From Calothrix sp. PCC 7103 (lineage in GTDB: Bacteria; Cyanobacteriota; Cyanobacteriia; Cyanobacteriales; Nostocaceae): a stretch of 64,000 nt of DNA. The position numbers were made by a program, and so were the translations under genes. Position 1 is the stretch's first letter. Each line of letters begins with the position of its first letter. Shown here piece by piece: positions 36,325-46,170 of the stretch. The notes below the pieces were generated by a model. That model saw only the letters and a list, made by a program, of their open reading frames with translations. It was not told the origin of the DNA and made no database searches. The DNA lies in NCBI RefSeq assembly GCF_000331305.1, contig NZ_KB217478.1, positions 1,409,679-1,473,678 on the forward strand, read 5' to 3'.

Positions 36325-37215
36325 ATGTCTAGGATAGAAAAACATTTTAAAGTGCATTTTTGGGGGGTTCGCGGCAGCATCCCCTGTCCGGGATCGAACA
36401 CCGTGCGTTATGGCGGCAACACCCCTTGCGTTGAGATGCAAGTGGGCGGCAAGCGTTTAGTTTTCGATGGTGGTACAGGTTTACATGTTTTGGGGCAATC
36501 GTTATTGCGCCAAATGCCAACGACCGCGCACATCTTTTTTACTCACTCGCATTGGGACCACATGCAAGGGTTTCCATTTTTCACTCCAGGATTTGTGAGA
36601 GGAAACCATTTTTGTATATACGGCGCCATTGCACCTGATGGTTCCACCGTCGAGCAGCGTCTTAACGACCAAATGCTACATCCTAATTTCCCTGTACCTT
36701 TACAAATTATGCAGGCTGATTTGGATTTTTATGATGTGGCACCAGGTGAACCAATCAAAATGGATGATATTGTCGTTGAAACGGCACCGCTCAATCACCC
36801 TGGTGAAGCTGTTGGCTATCGGGTTAACTGGTGTGGTGGCGCCGCTGCTTATATTACTGATACAGAGCATTTTGCTGACCATCTCGACGAAAATGTTCTT
36901 TGGTTAGCACGTAACGCCGATATTCTGATTTACGATTCAACTTATACAGATGAGGAATACAATTCTCCAAAATCTCCTAAAATTGGCTGGGGTCACTCGA
37001 CATGGCAAGAAGCAGTAAAAGTTGCCCAAGCTGCTAACGTCAAAACTTTGGTGATTTTTCATCATGACCCAGCACACGATGATGATTTTTTAGACTCGGT
37101 TGGCAAACAAGCTGCACAAAAGTTTTCTGGCGCCATTATGGCAAAAGAAGGAATGGTGCTTGAGGTGCCCGTATCAGTTCCACTGTCGGAAACTTTTCCT
37201 GTTAGCCATATTTAA
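36325..37215 (+). CDS. MBL-fold metallo-hydrolase
   Basis: 296 residues. An N-terminal VRGSIPCPGSNTVRYGGNTP segment and the metal-binding THSHWDHMQG motif (H74, H76, D78, H79) place it in the PhnP/RNase Z-like branch of metallo-beta-lactamase-fold hydrolases. Further ligands are likely at ETAPLNHPGEAVGYR, ITDTEH and IFHHDP. The substrate is unknown; relatives are phosphodiesterases. It sits 271 bp after surE on the same strand with its own likely promoter. Confidence 0.93.
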   Translation: MSRIEKHFKVHFWGVRGSIPCPGSNTVRYGGNTPCVEMQVGGKRLVFDGGTGLHVLGQSLLRQMPTTAHIFFTHSHWDHMQGFPFFTPGFVRGNHFCIYGAIAPDGSTVEQRLNDQMLHPNFPVPLQIMQADLDFYDVAPGEPIKMDDIVVETAPLNHPGEAVGYRVNWCGGAAAYITDTEHFADHLDENVLWLARNADILIYDSTYTDEEYNSPKSPKIGWGHSTWQEAVKVAQAANVKTLVIFHHDPAHDDDFLDSVGKQAAQKFSGAIMAKEGMVLEVPVSVPLSETFPVSHI

Positions 37216-37352
37216 AATAGACATAGATAACCGGAGTAATAGAAGATTTTAGATTAGATTGGTGATTGAGAAGCTTTAAAAGTTAATGGTCGTTAGACAG
37301 TTACACTTTTGAAGTGAATCGCTCATAAACACGCTTATCCCAGTACCAAAAA

Positions 37353-38384
37353 GTGCTAAATCTGTCTCCAAATGGGTGTTCTGTGCGGGTTACTAATCAA
37401 GCTGAACTAGCTCTAACGCCTACTGCTGTCGCACTTGGCAAGTTTGATGGTGTACATCGCGGACATCAGCAGGTTATTAAACCCATCTCATCCAGCACAG
37501 AGATGGGATTAAATTTGAGTTCAAGAGAGTTGGAACAAGGGAATATCCACTCGACTGTAGTCACCTTCGACCCTCATCCGCAAGAATTTTTTAGCGGAAA
37601 ACCTCGTACATTGCTAACACCTCTTAATGAAAAGGTTAAGCAATTACAGTTGCTTGGTGTCGAACAATTAGTACTGCTGCCCTTTGACCGCGAATTATGT
37701 GAGTTATCTCCTGTGGAGTTCGTTGAGAAAATCTTAGTGCAACAGCTTCAAGCAACCCAAATTAGTGTTGGGCAAGATTTTCGTTTCGGTTCAAAACGCA
37801 GTGGAACCGCATATGACCTACAAATTATCGCGGCTAGGTACAATATTCCTGTAACGATTGTTTCTTTAGAAATTGATACTCAGCACGATAGTACTGCACA
37901 AAATACAACCCCAGAGATGACCCGCATTTCAACCTCATTAATTCGCTCCATCCTTGAAGAGGGTAATGTTGAACGCGCACAACAACTTCTTGGAAGACCC
38001 TACACTTTACATGGAGTTGTTGTAAAAGGTCAACAACTTGGTAGAACAATTGGTTTTCCAACTGCAAACCTTGAGTTACCTAAAGATAAATTTTTACCAA
38101 GCAATGGTGTTTATGCAGTTCGTGTATTTGAAGCGTCCGGTACTTCGGAACAGCTTGAATTCCTTGCCCTTGGTGTGATGAATATTGGCAACCGTCCCAC
38201 AGTAAATGGTGAAAATGTAACTATTGAGGTACATTTGTTCGATTGGACAGGTGATTTGTATGGTAAGAAGTTGGTAGTTGAGCTAGAGAAATTTTTGCGA
38301 CCTGAAACAAAATTTACCTCTCTAGAAGCATTAAAGAACCAAATTCGACTTGACTGCTCTCAAGCCAAAGCTTTTTTTAGCTGA
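37353..38384 (+). CDS. ribF: Bifunctional riboflavin kinase / FAD synthetase
   Basis: 343 residues. The N-terminal FAD synthetase (nucleotidyltransferase) has GKFDGVHRGHQQVI and TFDPHPQEFF; the C-terminal riboflavin kinase has RPYTLHGVVVKGQQLGRTIGFPTANL and VEVHLFDWTGDLYGKKLVVE. It phosphorylates riboflavin to FMN and adenylylates FMN to FAD. A low-complexity insertion of about 25 residues lies between HQQVIK and the FDPHP strand. The start at GTG 37353 is the best available; no ATG occurs before the conserved part in frame. Confidence 0.96.
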   Translation: MLNLSPNGCSVRVTNQAELALTPTAVALGKFDGVHRGHQQVIKPISSSTEMGLNLSSRELEQGNIHSTVVTFDPHPQEFFSGKPRTLLTPLNEKVKQLQLLGVEQLVLLPFDRELCELSPVEFVEKILVQQLQATQISVGQDFRFGSKRSGTAYDLQIIAARYNIPVTIVSLEIDTQHDSTAQNTTPEMTRISTSLIRSILEEGNVERAQQLLGRPYTLHGVVVKGQQLGRTIGFPTANLELPKDKFLPSNGVYAVRVFEASGTSEQLEFLALGVMNIGNRPTVNGENVTIEVHLFDWTGDLYGKKLVVELEKFLRPETKFTSLEALKNQIRLDCSQAKAFFS

Positions 38385-38495
38385 CATGTTAATTTTTGGC
38401 GAGTTGCGGGAACACTCAATATAGGACTCAAGAAGTAAAGCCAGGGTGCGGATATATATCCGTACCTTTATTTAATTGTGCGAATAGGGCGGGAC

Positions 38496-39404
38496 ATGAG
38501 AGAAAAAATTGACGCATTGACACAAAACTTAGCAAAAACAATAGTTGGCAAAACTACATCTATCCGTTTGGTACTAGTTGCCTTGCTTGGAGGTGGTCAT
38601 GCACTACTAGAAGATGTCCCAGGTGTTGGTAAAACCTTATTAGCAAAATCGCTAGCTCGTTCTATTGACGGTAGGTTTCAAAGATTACAGTGTACCCCAG
38701 ACCTTTTACCGACCGATATAACAGGCACTAATATTTGGAATCCCAAAAGCGGCGAATTTAGTTTTTTATCTGGGCCTGTTTTTGCGAATGTTCTACTGGC
38801 AGACGAAATAAATCGAGCCACACCCCGAACTCAGTCAGCATTGCTCGAAGTAATGGAAGAACAACAAGTAACTGTTGATGGTGTTTCGCGTCCGGTTCCC
38901 TCACCATTTTTCGTTATTGCTACTCAAAACCCTATTGAGTATCAAGGTACTTTTCCGCTTCCAGAAGCTCAGATGGATAGGTTTATGCTGTCATTAAGTC
39001 TGGGTTATCCATCAGAAAATGAGGAGCTTCAAATGCTGCAGCGTGCTTCGGAGTGTATACAAGTTGATGCATTGGAGCCTTGTATTACTTTAGACGAAGT
39101 TGCACAGTTACGTCGTTTATGTACAAGTGTAAAAGTAGATACTTCGTTACAACAATATATTCTTGATTTAGTGCGAGCGACACGGCAAGATGAAGAAATT
39201 ACTCTTGGTGTCAGTCCTCGTGGTACTGTTTCGTTACAAAAAGCAACCCAAGCTCTTGCTTATTTGCTGGGACGCGATTATGCAATTCCTGATGATATTA
39301 AGTTTCTGGCGCCTCATGTTTTGTGTCATCGTTTAATACCAGTAGGTGGACGCCGAGCTAAGAGTGTTATGGAGCGTATATTACGGTCGGTGCCTATACC
39401 TTAA
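38496..39404 (+). CDS. MoxR family AAA+ ATPase
   Basis: 302 residues from ATG 38496 (a GTG at 38478 is possible). Walker A in LLEDVPGVGKTLLAKS, Walker B in VLLADEINRA, sensor FFVIATQNPIEYQGTFPLPEAQMDRFM, and the C-terminal lid GRDYAIPDDIKFLAPHVLCHR are typical of MoxR. The family acts as a chaperone in maturing metal- or VWA-domain protein complexes. No VWA or DUF58 partner follows here, unlike many MoxR loci. It begins 111 bp after ribF. Confidence 0.94.
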   Translation: MREKIDALTQNLAKTIVGKTTSIRLVLVALLGGGHALLEDVPGVGKTLLAKSLARSIDGRFQRLQCTPDLLPTDITGTNIWNPKSGEFSFLSGPVFANVLLADEINRATPRTQSALLEVMEEQQVTVDGVSRPVPSPFFVIATQNPIEYQGTFPLPEAQMDRFMLSLSLGYPSENEELQMLQRASECIQVDALEPCITLDEVAQLRRLCTSVKVDTSLQQYILDLVRATRQDEEITLGVSPRGTVSLQKATQALAYLLGRDYAIPDDIKFLAPHVLCHRLIPVGGRRAKSVMERILRSVPIP

Positions 39405-39655
39405 TTTTATATTTTGGATTTTAATAGATCGTAACATGGAGCATCCGTTTATTATCCGTTGCCAATATTCCTACTTACCTTATATGAATCAAAGATGTCA
39501 ATAGTTATCTTAAAAACTATGTAATGGCAAAAAACCAGTTAATATTAAGACTCTCAATGTATAGTGCCTGTATGCAGGTTATATTTTGGTGAGTTTAAAA
39601 TTTATTCGTTTTGTTCTTTAGGACTATATAGTACAATTTTGCCATATAATCTAAA

Positions 39656-40207
39656 ATGTCTAATCTGGTTAAACGCAAAAGTAAGGAAAAAAGGCTAAAA
39701 CGTAATCCTATTGGTTTACTTTTAATAGTTTTGGCTTGGAGTCTTGCGATGGGATGGTTGTTAGCTTTTGCTACAAGTGTAAACGGCGCCACCCCAAATG
39801 ATGATACAATGTCATCAATTGGTACGGTAGATGTAGTACCTGCACAATTTAAACTTGGACAGGAGCTTTACCTAGAAAATTGCTCGACTTGTCATATTGC
39901 TTTGCCTGCCTCAGTTTTTCCGACTCAAACCTGGAAAAACCTTCTTGAAGATAGTCAACATTACGGTTCACAACTTCAACCGCTAGTAGACCCACCGCGT
40001 ATGTTAGTGTGGCGATACCTTTCGACTTTTTCGCGTCCAATACTCGAAGACGAGCAAATACCGTACCGTTTAAATAGCTCACGTTATTTCAAAGCTTTAC
40101 ATCCTCAAGTTAAACTACCAAACCCTGCACAAGTTAGTAGTTGTGTAACATGTCATCCAGGAGCAAATAATTATGACTTTCGCAGCTTAAGCAAGGAGTG
40201 GCAATAA
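39656..40207 (+). CDS. Membrane-anchored dihaem c-type cytochrome
   Basis: 183 residues. A basic N-terminus and one hydrophobic segment (about 20-40) form a signal anchor. Two haem motifs are present: CSTCH at 76-80 and CVTCH at 163-167. The intervening sequence (PTQTWKNLLEDSQHYGSQLQ) resembles the cyanobacterial dihaem cytochrome c family (DHC). It should sit on the lumenal or periplasmic side and transfer electrons; the partner is unknown. It stands alone between the MoxR and secA genes. Confidence 0.9.
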   Translation: MSNLVKRKSKEKRLKRNPIGLLLIVLAWSLAMGWLLAFATSVNGATPNDDTMSSIGTVDVVPAQFKLGQELYLENCSTCHIALPASVFPTQTWKNLLEDSQHYGSQLQPLVDPPRMLVWRYLSTFSRPILEDEQIPYRLNSSRYFKALHPQVKLPNPAQVSSCVTCHPGANNYDFRSLSKEWQ

Positions 40208-40435
40208 GGTGGGATATCGCGACAGGAGTATGGTCGGAGTTCCTGACAAGGTTTGGGGACAACCTAGGTTAATATGGAAACAGTCTCAATATATATTGGT
40301 CTCAAGTAACCGTCTATATAATAAGTCTGTTAGAGTATAACCGATGATAATTATTAAATTCGGTTATGTGAAATGTCTATAATCTATAAGCCTTTCATTA
40401 ATTATTCCCATTCTTTGTTTAGTTAATTAACCGCC

Positions 40436-43228
40436 ATGCTAAAAACCTTGTTGGGCGACCCCAACGCTCGTAAACTTAAAAAATACCAACCTTACATCAC
40501 TGATATTAATCTCTTTGAGGAAGAAATTAAGTCCCTTTCAGATGAGCAGTTGAAGGGGAAAACAGTAGAGTTTAGACAGCGTTTGGCAAAGGGTGAAACT
40601 CTTGACGATATTTTACCAGAAGCTTTTGCAACTGTTCGAGAAGCTGGACGGCGTGTGTTAGGGTTGCGTCACTTTGATGTCCAAATGTTGGGTGGTATTA
40701 TTCTACATACAGGGCAAATCGCCGAGATGAAGACTGGTGAAGGTAAAACCCTTGTGGCGACTTTGCCGAGTTATTTAAATGCTCTAACTGGTAAAGGTGT
40801 ACACGTAATAACCGTTAACGACTACCTAGCTCGTCGAGATGCTGAGTGGATGGGTCAGGTACATCGGTTCTTGGGTTTGAGTGTAGGTCTTATTCAACAA
40901 AGCATGACACCGCAGGAGCGTAAAAAGAATTACGACTGCGATATTACTTATGTAACAAATAGTGAAATTGGTTTTGACTATCTGCGCGATAATATGGCGA
41001 CAGATATTAAGGATGTTGTGCAGCGTCCCTTCAATTACTGCGTTATCGACGAAGTTGACTCGATTTTAGTTGATGAAGCACGTACACCGTTAATTATATC
41101 GGGACAGGTTGAGCGACCAACCGAAAAATATCTTAGAGCCGCAGAAATTGCTAATGCACTCAAAAAAGATGAGCATTATGAGGTTGATGAGAAAGCGCGC
41201 AACGTATTGTTAACTGATGAAGGGTTTGCAGAATCTGAAAGGTTACTTGAAGTTACTGACTTATTTGACCCAGAAGACCCTTGGGCACATTTTGTATTTA
41301 ATGCTATTAAAGCTAAAGAATTATTTTTAAAGGACGTTAACTATATTACCCGTGGTGGTGAAGTGGTTATCGTTGATGAATTTACAGGTCGTGTTATGCC
41401 TGGGCGCCGTTGGAGTGATGGTTTACACCAAGCAATTGAGGCAAAAGAACACTTAGAAATTCAGCCAGAAACCCAAACTCTCGCAACAATTACATATCAA
41501 AACCTGTTTCTTTTATACCCTAAATTAGGTGGAATGACGGGTACAGCGAAAACAGAAGAAGCTGAGTTTGAAAAAATCTACAAGCTGGAAGTTACCATAA
41601 TACCCACCAACCGAACTCGATTGCGGAAAGATTTATCGGATATGGTCTTTAAGACTGAAAACGGTAAATGGACTGCCATTGCAAGAGAATGTGCGGAAAT
41701 GCATGAGCTAGGTAGACCTGTATTGGTAGGTACTACTAGTGTTGAAAAATCTGAGTATCTCAGTCAATTGTTACGGCAAATGGAGATACCACACGAGTTG
41801 CTTAACGCGCGTCCAGAAAACGTAGAGCGTGAAGCGGAAATTGTCGCGCAAGCAGGACGAAGCGGTGCTGTGACTATTGCGACTAATATGGCAGGTCGTG
41901 GAACTGACATTATCTTGGGTGGTAATGCTGAGTATATGGCACGTTTGAAGGTGCGCGAATACTTTATGCCACGTCTTGTTCAACCAGAAGACGAAGATAC
42001 TTTTGGTATTCAACGTGCTAGTGGTTTACCTGGTGGTCATGGTGGTGGTGGTCAAGGGTTTGTACCTGGTAAAAAGGTAAAAACTTGGCGCGCTTCTCCA
42101 GAAATTTTCCCTACTCAAATTGGAAAAGAGACTGAGAATTTATTAAAGCAAGCAGTAGAGTTTGCCGCACGTGAGTATGGTGAGCGCTCTTTACCCGAAC
42201 TTGAGGCAGAAGAAAGAATTGCTGTTGCCGCAGAAAAGGCGCCTACCGATGACCCAGTAATTCAAAAATTACGTGATGCTTATAATCGTATTCGGCACGA
42301 GTATGAAGAGTTTACCAAAACTGAACATAATAAAGTTGTTGAGTTAGGTGGGTTGCACGTAATTGGGACTGAACGTCACGAATCGCGGCGTATCGATAAT
42401 CAATTACGGGGACGTGCGGGACGACAAGGAGACCCTGGAAGCGCCAGATTTTTCCTCAGTTTAGAGGATAACTTGATGCGAATTTTTGGGGGAGAAAAAG
42501 TCGCCAACTTGATGAACATGTTCAACGTCGAAGAAGACATGCCTATTGAGTCGGGTATGTTAACTCGCAGTTTGGAAGGCGCCCAAAAAAAAGTCGAAAC
42601 ATATTATTACGACATTCGGAAACAAGTATTTGAGTACGACGAAGTTATGAATAACCAACGTCGTGCTATTTATGCGGAACGGCGCCGTGTATTAGAAGGG
42701 CAAGATTTGAAAGAGCAAGTAATTAAGTATGCGGAGAAAACGATGGATGACATCGTTGACTACTACATTAATATAGACTTGCCTTCAGAAGAATGGGAAC
42801 TCGATAAATTAGTTGAAAAAGTTAAAGAGTTTGTGTATCTACTAGCTGATTTACAATCGGAACAGTTGATAGACATGTCGGTGAACGAAATTAAAGCTTT
42901 TCTTCATGAGCAAGTTCGTATTGCTTATGATATGAAAGAGGCACAAATCGACCAAATTCAAGCTGGTTTAATGCGTCAAGCCGAACGGTTCTTTATTTTG
43001 CAGCGTATTGATACTTTGTGGCGTGAGCATTTACAAGGTATGGATGCTTTACGTGAGTCAGTAGGGTTACGTGGTTATGGACAGAAAGACCCATTAATTG
43101 AATATAAGAGCGAAGGTTACGAATTATTCTTGGATATGATGACAAATATCCGTAGAGACGTTGTGTACTCGCTGTTCATGTTCCAACCTCAACCTCAACC
43201 TGCTATGCAACAATCAGAAATGGTATAA
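40436..43228 (+). CDS. secA: Preprotein translocase ATPase SecA
   Basis: 930 residues, the expected cyanobacterial length. Q-motif/GMKTGEGKT-type Walker A ([16 protein letters not shown]), [19 protein letters not shown], a preprotein cross-linking domain, [31 protein letters not shown], and a C-terminal scaffold. The C-terminal zinc-binding tail of proteobacterial SecA is absent, as usual in cyanobacteria. A glycine-rich insertion ([12 protein letters not shown]) follows the GGNAEY segment, also a cyanobacterial trait. It drives protein export through SecYEG at the plasma and thylakoid membranes. Confidence 0.98.
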   Translation: MLKTLLGDPNARKLKKYQPYITDINLFEEEIKSLSDEQLKGKTVEFRQRLAKGETLDDILPEAFATVREAGRRVLGLRHFDVQMLGGIILHTGQIAEMKTGEGKTLVATLPSYLNALTGKGVHVITVNDYLARRDAEWMGQVHRFLGLSVGLIQQSMTPQERKKNYDCDITYVTNSEIGFDYLRDNMATDIKDVVQRPFNYCVIDEVDSILVDEARTPLIISGQVERPTEKYLRAAEIANALKKDEHYEVDEKARNVLLTDEGFAESERLLEVTDLFDPEDPWAHFVFNAIKAKELFLKDVNYITRGGEVVIVDEFTGRVMPGRRWSDGLHQAIEAKEHLEIQPETQTLATITYQNLFLLYPKLGGMTGTAKTEEAEFEKIYKLEVTIIPTNRTRLRKDLSDMVFKTENGKWTAIARECAEMHELGRPVLVGTTSVEKSEYLSQLLRQMEIPHELLNARPENVEREAEIVAQAGRSGAVTIATNMAGRGTDIILGGNAEYMARLKVREYFMPRLVQPEDEDTFGIQRASGLPGGHGGGGQGFVPGKKVKTWRASPEIFPTQIGKETENLLKQAVEFAAREYGERSLPELEAEERIAVAAEKAPTDDPVIQKLRDAYNRIRHEYEEFTKTEHNKVVELGGLHVIGTERHESRRIDNQLRGRAGRQGDPGSARFFLSLEDNLMRIFGGEKVANLMNMFNVEEDMPIESGMLTRSLEGAQKKVETYYYDIRKQVFEYDEVMNNQRRAIYAERRRVLEGQDLKEQVIKYAEKTMDDIVDYYINIDLPSEEWELDKLVEKVKEFVYLLADLQSEQLIDMSVNEIKAFLHEQVRIAYDMKEAQIDQIQAGLMRQAERFFILQRIDTLWREHLQGMDALRESVGLRGYGQKDPLIEYKSEGYELFLDMMTNIRRDVVYSLFMFQPQPQPAMQQSEMV

Positions 43229-43265
43229 ATAACAATTGAATATTTGTAATAAATTACCTCTTGTA

Positions 43266-43287
43266 GCACAGGCATCCCTGCCTGTGC
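43266..43287 (+). terminator. secA terminator hairpin
   Basis: GCACAGGCA (43266-43274) pairs with TGCCTGTGC (43279-43287) around a four-base loop, followed by a T/A-rich run. It lies 37 bp after the secA stop. Just downstream, 43312-43335 carries three tandem CACAGAGA-like units. Confidence 0.75.
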
Positions 43288-43367
43288 ATTTATTTTATTA
43301 TAATTTTTTACCACAGAGACACAGAGACACAGAGAAAAGATAATCAAAAAAATTCAAGCCGTATTTG

Positions 43368-43478
43368 AAAGGCAAGCGAGTTATTTGTTTAGATATACCT
43401 GACGATTATAATTATATGGATGCTGACTTGATTGATTGGCTGAAAATTAAAGTACCTCCTTTGTTAGGAACGTTTTAA
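43368..43478 (+). pseudogene. C-terminal remnant, possibly of a low-molecular-weight protein-tyrosine-phosphatase-like gene
   Basis: A short frame encodes KGKRVICLDIPDDYNYMDAD and LIDWLKIKVPPLLGTF before a stop. It resembles the C-terminal tail of cyanobacterial phosphatase-like proteins from memory (KxVIxLDIPDxYxYMDxELI). Nothing upstream encodes the rest, so it is a fragment. The family call is tentative. Confidence 0.5.
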
Positions 43479-43786
43479 CACGTATTATTAATGTATTATT
43501 TAGGCGCCGAAGTAAGCCAAAAATCAATATAAAGGTATATTCTTTGACCTAAAAACGCAAATTTCGTATTTATATTGAGAAAAACACGCCTTTTTACCTT
43601 GACCAAAAGTATATAATTTTACTATCTAAATAGTCATGTTAGGCACCTTTTAGGCATAATTCATTATAAAGGCACCGTCAAAATGTTAAACACATGCATA
43701 AAACCCAAAACGCGGTAGAGACTAAACATGTTTAGTCTCTACCATGTATTTAATCAAAACTTAAAGGGGAATTCAGACTATGCTTA
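43479..43786. other. Gene-free stretch with a 30-bp perfect palindrome
   Basis: About 300 bp, AT-rich, with no gene. It contains a perfect 30-bp palindrome at 43714-43743 (GGTAGAGACTAAACA followed by its reverse complement), which may act as terminator for the gene ending at 43787 on the minus strand. GGCACC-type short repeats occur near 43641 and 43670. Confidence 0.6.
43714..43743. repeat. Perfect 30-bp palindrome
   Basis: The left arm GGTAGAGACTAAACA is followed directly by its exact reverse complement with no loop. The GTAGAGAC outer part is shared with the hairpin at 50337-50365, suggesting one dispersed family. Confidence 0.8.
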
Positions 43787-44743
43787 TTATTCTGGGGCTT
43801 CTTCGGATGGTGGAATTTCATTGAGTCGAAGCTGAAATTCCTCTATAGAAGCTATAGTAATTGATTGTTCGAGAAGTTTTCTCAACACATCTATATCCTC
43901 TATTGCCTCAAGACGGTCGCTAACTTCTGTTGGTGTAACTCCAAACCGCGTCCTCAAAACCGTGACAACTGACTCACGAGTCGCTTTGACCATCCCATCT
44001 AGTTCGATATCTGTAATATAGGGCACTCGTCCTTCCTCCTGAATACGTTTTAATTCCTGTTTAAAGCTGATTTCCAATGGTTTTGGTAATACCATCATCC
44101 ATTGAATTAAGCGGAACAACTCGAGTATTTCATTTTTAGTATAACCACGTTCATAAAGTCCGCGCACTAAAGTCAATTTAGATTGAAACCTTTGATTTGG
44201 TTTTCCAAGAGTTTCCAAAGTACTTAAATGTGCCATTATTACTACAGCAAATGGATTTAATGAAAGCTCTAATTCGCTCCAACGCTGTTGAAAATCTAAC
44301 AATTTCACCATTAGATATTTTGTGCCGCTAATAAATCCCCAACGTGTATAAGCGAATCTTGTCGGGCGCCAATTTTTATCATCATCTCCCAAAACCGCGA
44401 GACTGATGACTTCTCTGCCATATCTATCAGATATTCTATTGTTACTAACGTGCATCCGTCTAGGAAATTCTTTTTGGTATTGGGTTTGAATTTCAACGTG
44501 AATCAATACAAAAACTTCTTCTCCATCATGGAGCCAGACTTTTACTAGCTTGTCTGCAACTCTATTTCCAATTTCAGCGTCTCTAATTATTTCTCTTAAT
44601 TCTGTATCCCATGATTCATAGCCTCTCTGCCAATCTATGTCTCTATGAATATAAGGAAAACATAGCTCCATAAATGATTCAAAGTATACATCTAATGCTT
44701 CTTTCCAAGGGCTATCGTAATCTGATAATACTCTTTTTGCCAT
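43787..44743 (-). CDS. Rpn family recombination-promoting nuclease / putative transposase (PD-(D/E)XK type)
   Basis: 318 residues. The N-terminus YDSPWKEALDVYFESFMELCFPYI, then RVADKLVKVWLHDGEEVFVLIHVEIQTQ (the D...ExQ nuclease core) and a helical C-terminal half match cyanobacterial Rpn/DUF4351-like proteins. E. coli relatives are DNA endonucleases that raise RecA-independent recombination. A clear paralogue is at 60933-61919. No inverted repeats flank it, so it is not an obvious transposon. Confidence 0.85.
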   Translation of the reverse strand: MAKRVLSDYDSPWKEALDVYFESFMELCFPYIHRDIDWQRGYESWDTELREIIRDAEIGNRVADKLVKVWLHDGEEVFVLIHVEIQTQYQKEFPRRMHVSNNRISDRYGREVISLAVLGDDDKNWRPTRFAYTRWGFISGTKYLMVKLLDFQQRWSELELSLNPFAVVIMAHLSTLETLGKPNQRFQSKLTLVRGLYERGYTKNEILELFRLIQWMMVLPKPLEISFKQELKRIQEEGRVPYITDIELDGMVKATRESVVTVLRTRFGVTPTEVSDRLEAIEDIDVLRKLLEQSITIASIEEFQLRLNEIPPSEEAPE

Positions 44744-45049
44744 TGTATAAATTCACCCATTTAAAACTCGATGCAATATTATTTTATCAAAAAAAATAAT
44801 TTTAATTAAATTAAAAATAAGCTATTTTGTATATTTAAGATAATATTAATAATTATTTTTATGCAATTAATATGCTGCCAAGATTGCGTGTATTTTGAAT
44901 TTTAATCCCCCCAACCCCCTTAATAAGCTATCGTGTACACACAACTTTTTGGCATTGGGGCAGGGGGTGTTTTTGGAGGCTGGAAACGGGAGAAGTGGGG
45001 AAATTGAGGAACTATCATTCCAGATATTTGCATCAATTAAGAATCTATT
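44744..45049. other. Gene-free stretch, no intact gene seen
   Basis: About 306 bp. The left half is very AT-rich (probable promoter of the Rpn-type gene). The right half has a C-run (CCCCCCAACCCCC near 44910) and a G-rich stretch. An open + frame of 78 codons at 44895 is not considered real. Confidence 0.5.
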
Positions 45050-45355
45050 TTACTTCATATTGCCCCTTGCTCCTCCTCCCCTCCCTACATCCGAAGCTAA
45101 AGTCAGAACTTCGTTTATAGCTTTCCCTTGAACTGCACCTCGTCCAAAAAGCCTCAACCACATTTTTTCTGGGGTTTTAGGCAGTTTGTTAACTGATACA
45201 AACCTTGTGTGATAGCCTTTTGAGGAAAAGTATATTCCGTTAACCCAGTTTCTGCGAGGTTTGGCGGCATAGTGCTTGAGCAGTTTTTCTGGTAATGAAG
45301 GTGCGATTATCCATAGCTTTGGAGATTCTGCATCAGAATAAGCTTTATCATTACG
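45050..45355 (-). pseudogene. 5'-truncated remnant of a hypothetical cyanobacterial protein
   Basis: A minus-strand frame with no start codon reads like a conserved protein: SPKLWIIAPSLPEKLLKHYA, NWVNGIYFSSKGYHTRFVSV, LPKTPEKMWLRLFGRGAVQG, KAINEVLTLASDVG. The pattern (SPKLWIxxP ... GVYF ... LPxTPExxWLRLLGRGxVQ) matches a cyanobacterial family of unknown function that I know only from memory. An in-frame stop (45356-45358) closes the upstream side, so the N-terminus is gone. Confidence 0.55.
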
Positions 45356-45487
45356 TTAGTTCTTCATAGTATTATTGTACTAATATATATTGTGTTGAAT
45401 AATAATTTTCTATCTTCATAGAAAATTAATGTGGTGAATGGATGTAACGGAAATTGTGATTTTATTAAGTAATTGCAACAAATTTAA

Positions 45488-46132
45488 CTAGAGCATTTCA
45501 GGAAGTTGTTGCATGTTGTTAAAGACTATTTTGGCGCCATTAAGAGCAAGAGCGGCGCCATCGCTATGTTGAGCATATCCAAAAACTGTCATTCCTGCTG
45601 CACATGCTGCTTGTACACCTGTTGCAGAGTCTTCAATGACAAGACAATTTTCTGGATTTGTATTCATTTGCTGGGCTGCATAGAGATACAAATCGGGAAA
45701 AGGTTTGGGACGTTCGACGTCATAGCAACTATATAACTTTCCTTGGAAGTGATGCAAAAGTTCGGTTAATGTTAAAACCATTTGAATATGACGATGACTA
45801 CTGTTTGATGCAACACATTTTGGTAATGTTATTTGCTTCAAGACTTCGGTAATTCCTGGAACTGGCTGTAGTTCTTTCTGCAATGCGGCAATTTCTCTTT
45901 CTTTACAAAGTTCAATAAAGTTTTTGGGCAGTGGTCTTCCGTAGGATTCTTTTATCATTTCTAGACAGGTGGCAGACGATTTGCCTTTAAATTGCTGCAT
46001 TACCTCTTCATAGGTAATCTTAAATCCTGCCTCGTTTAGTACTTCAGCAAAAATACGATTCACGATTGGTTCGCTATCAACCAATACTCCATCGCAATCA
46101 AAAATGACGAGTTCAAAGCGAGTTGTATCCAT
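45488..46132 (-). CDS. HAD-IA family phosphatase
   Basis: 214 residues. Motif I FDCDGVLVDSEP (D12 nucleophile, D14), motif II VASNSS, and the C-terminal PKPFPDLYLYAAQQM...VIEDSATGVQAACAAGMTVFGY region mark a subfamily IA haloacid-dehalogenase-type phosphatase of the phosphoglycolate phosphatase / beta-phosphoglucomutase group, with an alpha-helical cap. The substrate is probably a small phosphate ester and is not predictable. It ends 39 bp from the Dus gene upstream of it in the same direction, so an operon is possible. Confidence 0.92.
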   Translation of the reverse strand: MDTTRFELVIFDCDGVLVDSEPIVNRIFAEVLNEAGFKITYEEVMQQFKGKSSATCLEMIKESYGRPLPKNFIELCKEREIAALQKELQPVPGITEVLKQITLPKCVASNSSHRHIQMVLTLTELLHHFQGKLYSCYDVERPKPFPDLYLYAAQQMNTNPENCLVIEDSATGVQAACAAGMTVFGYAQHSDGAALALNGAKIVFNNMQQLPEML

Positions 46133-46170
46133 ACCTTTGCCTTAAATGTGGCATTCTACCATTTTTATCG

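Noticed and set aside
44895-45131. Open + frame of 78 codons
   Set aside because: Low-complexity composition, no ribosome-binding site, and it lies opposite the better-supported minus-strand remnant at 45050-45355.
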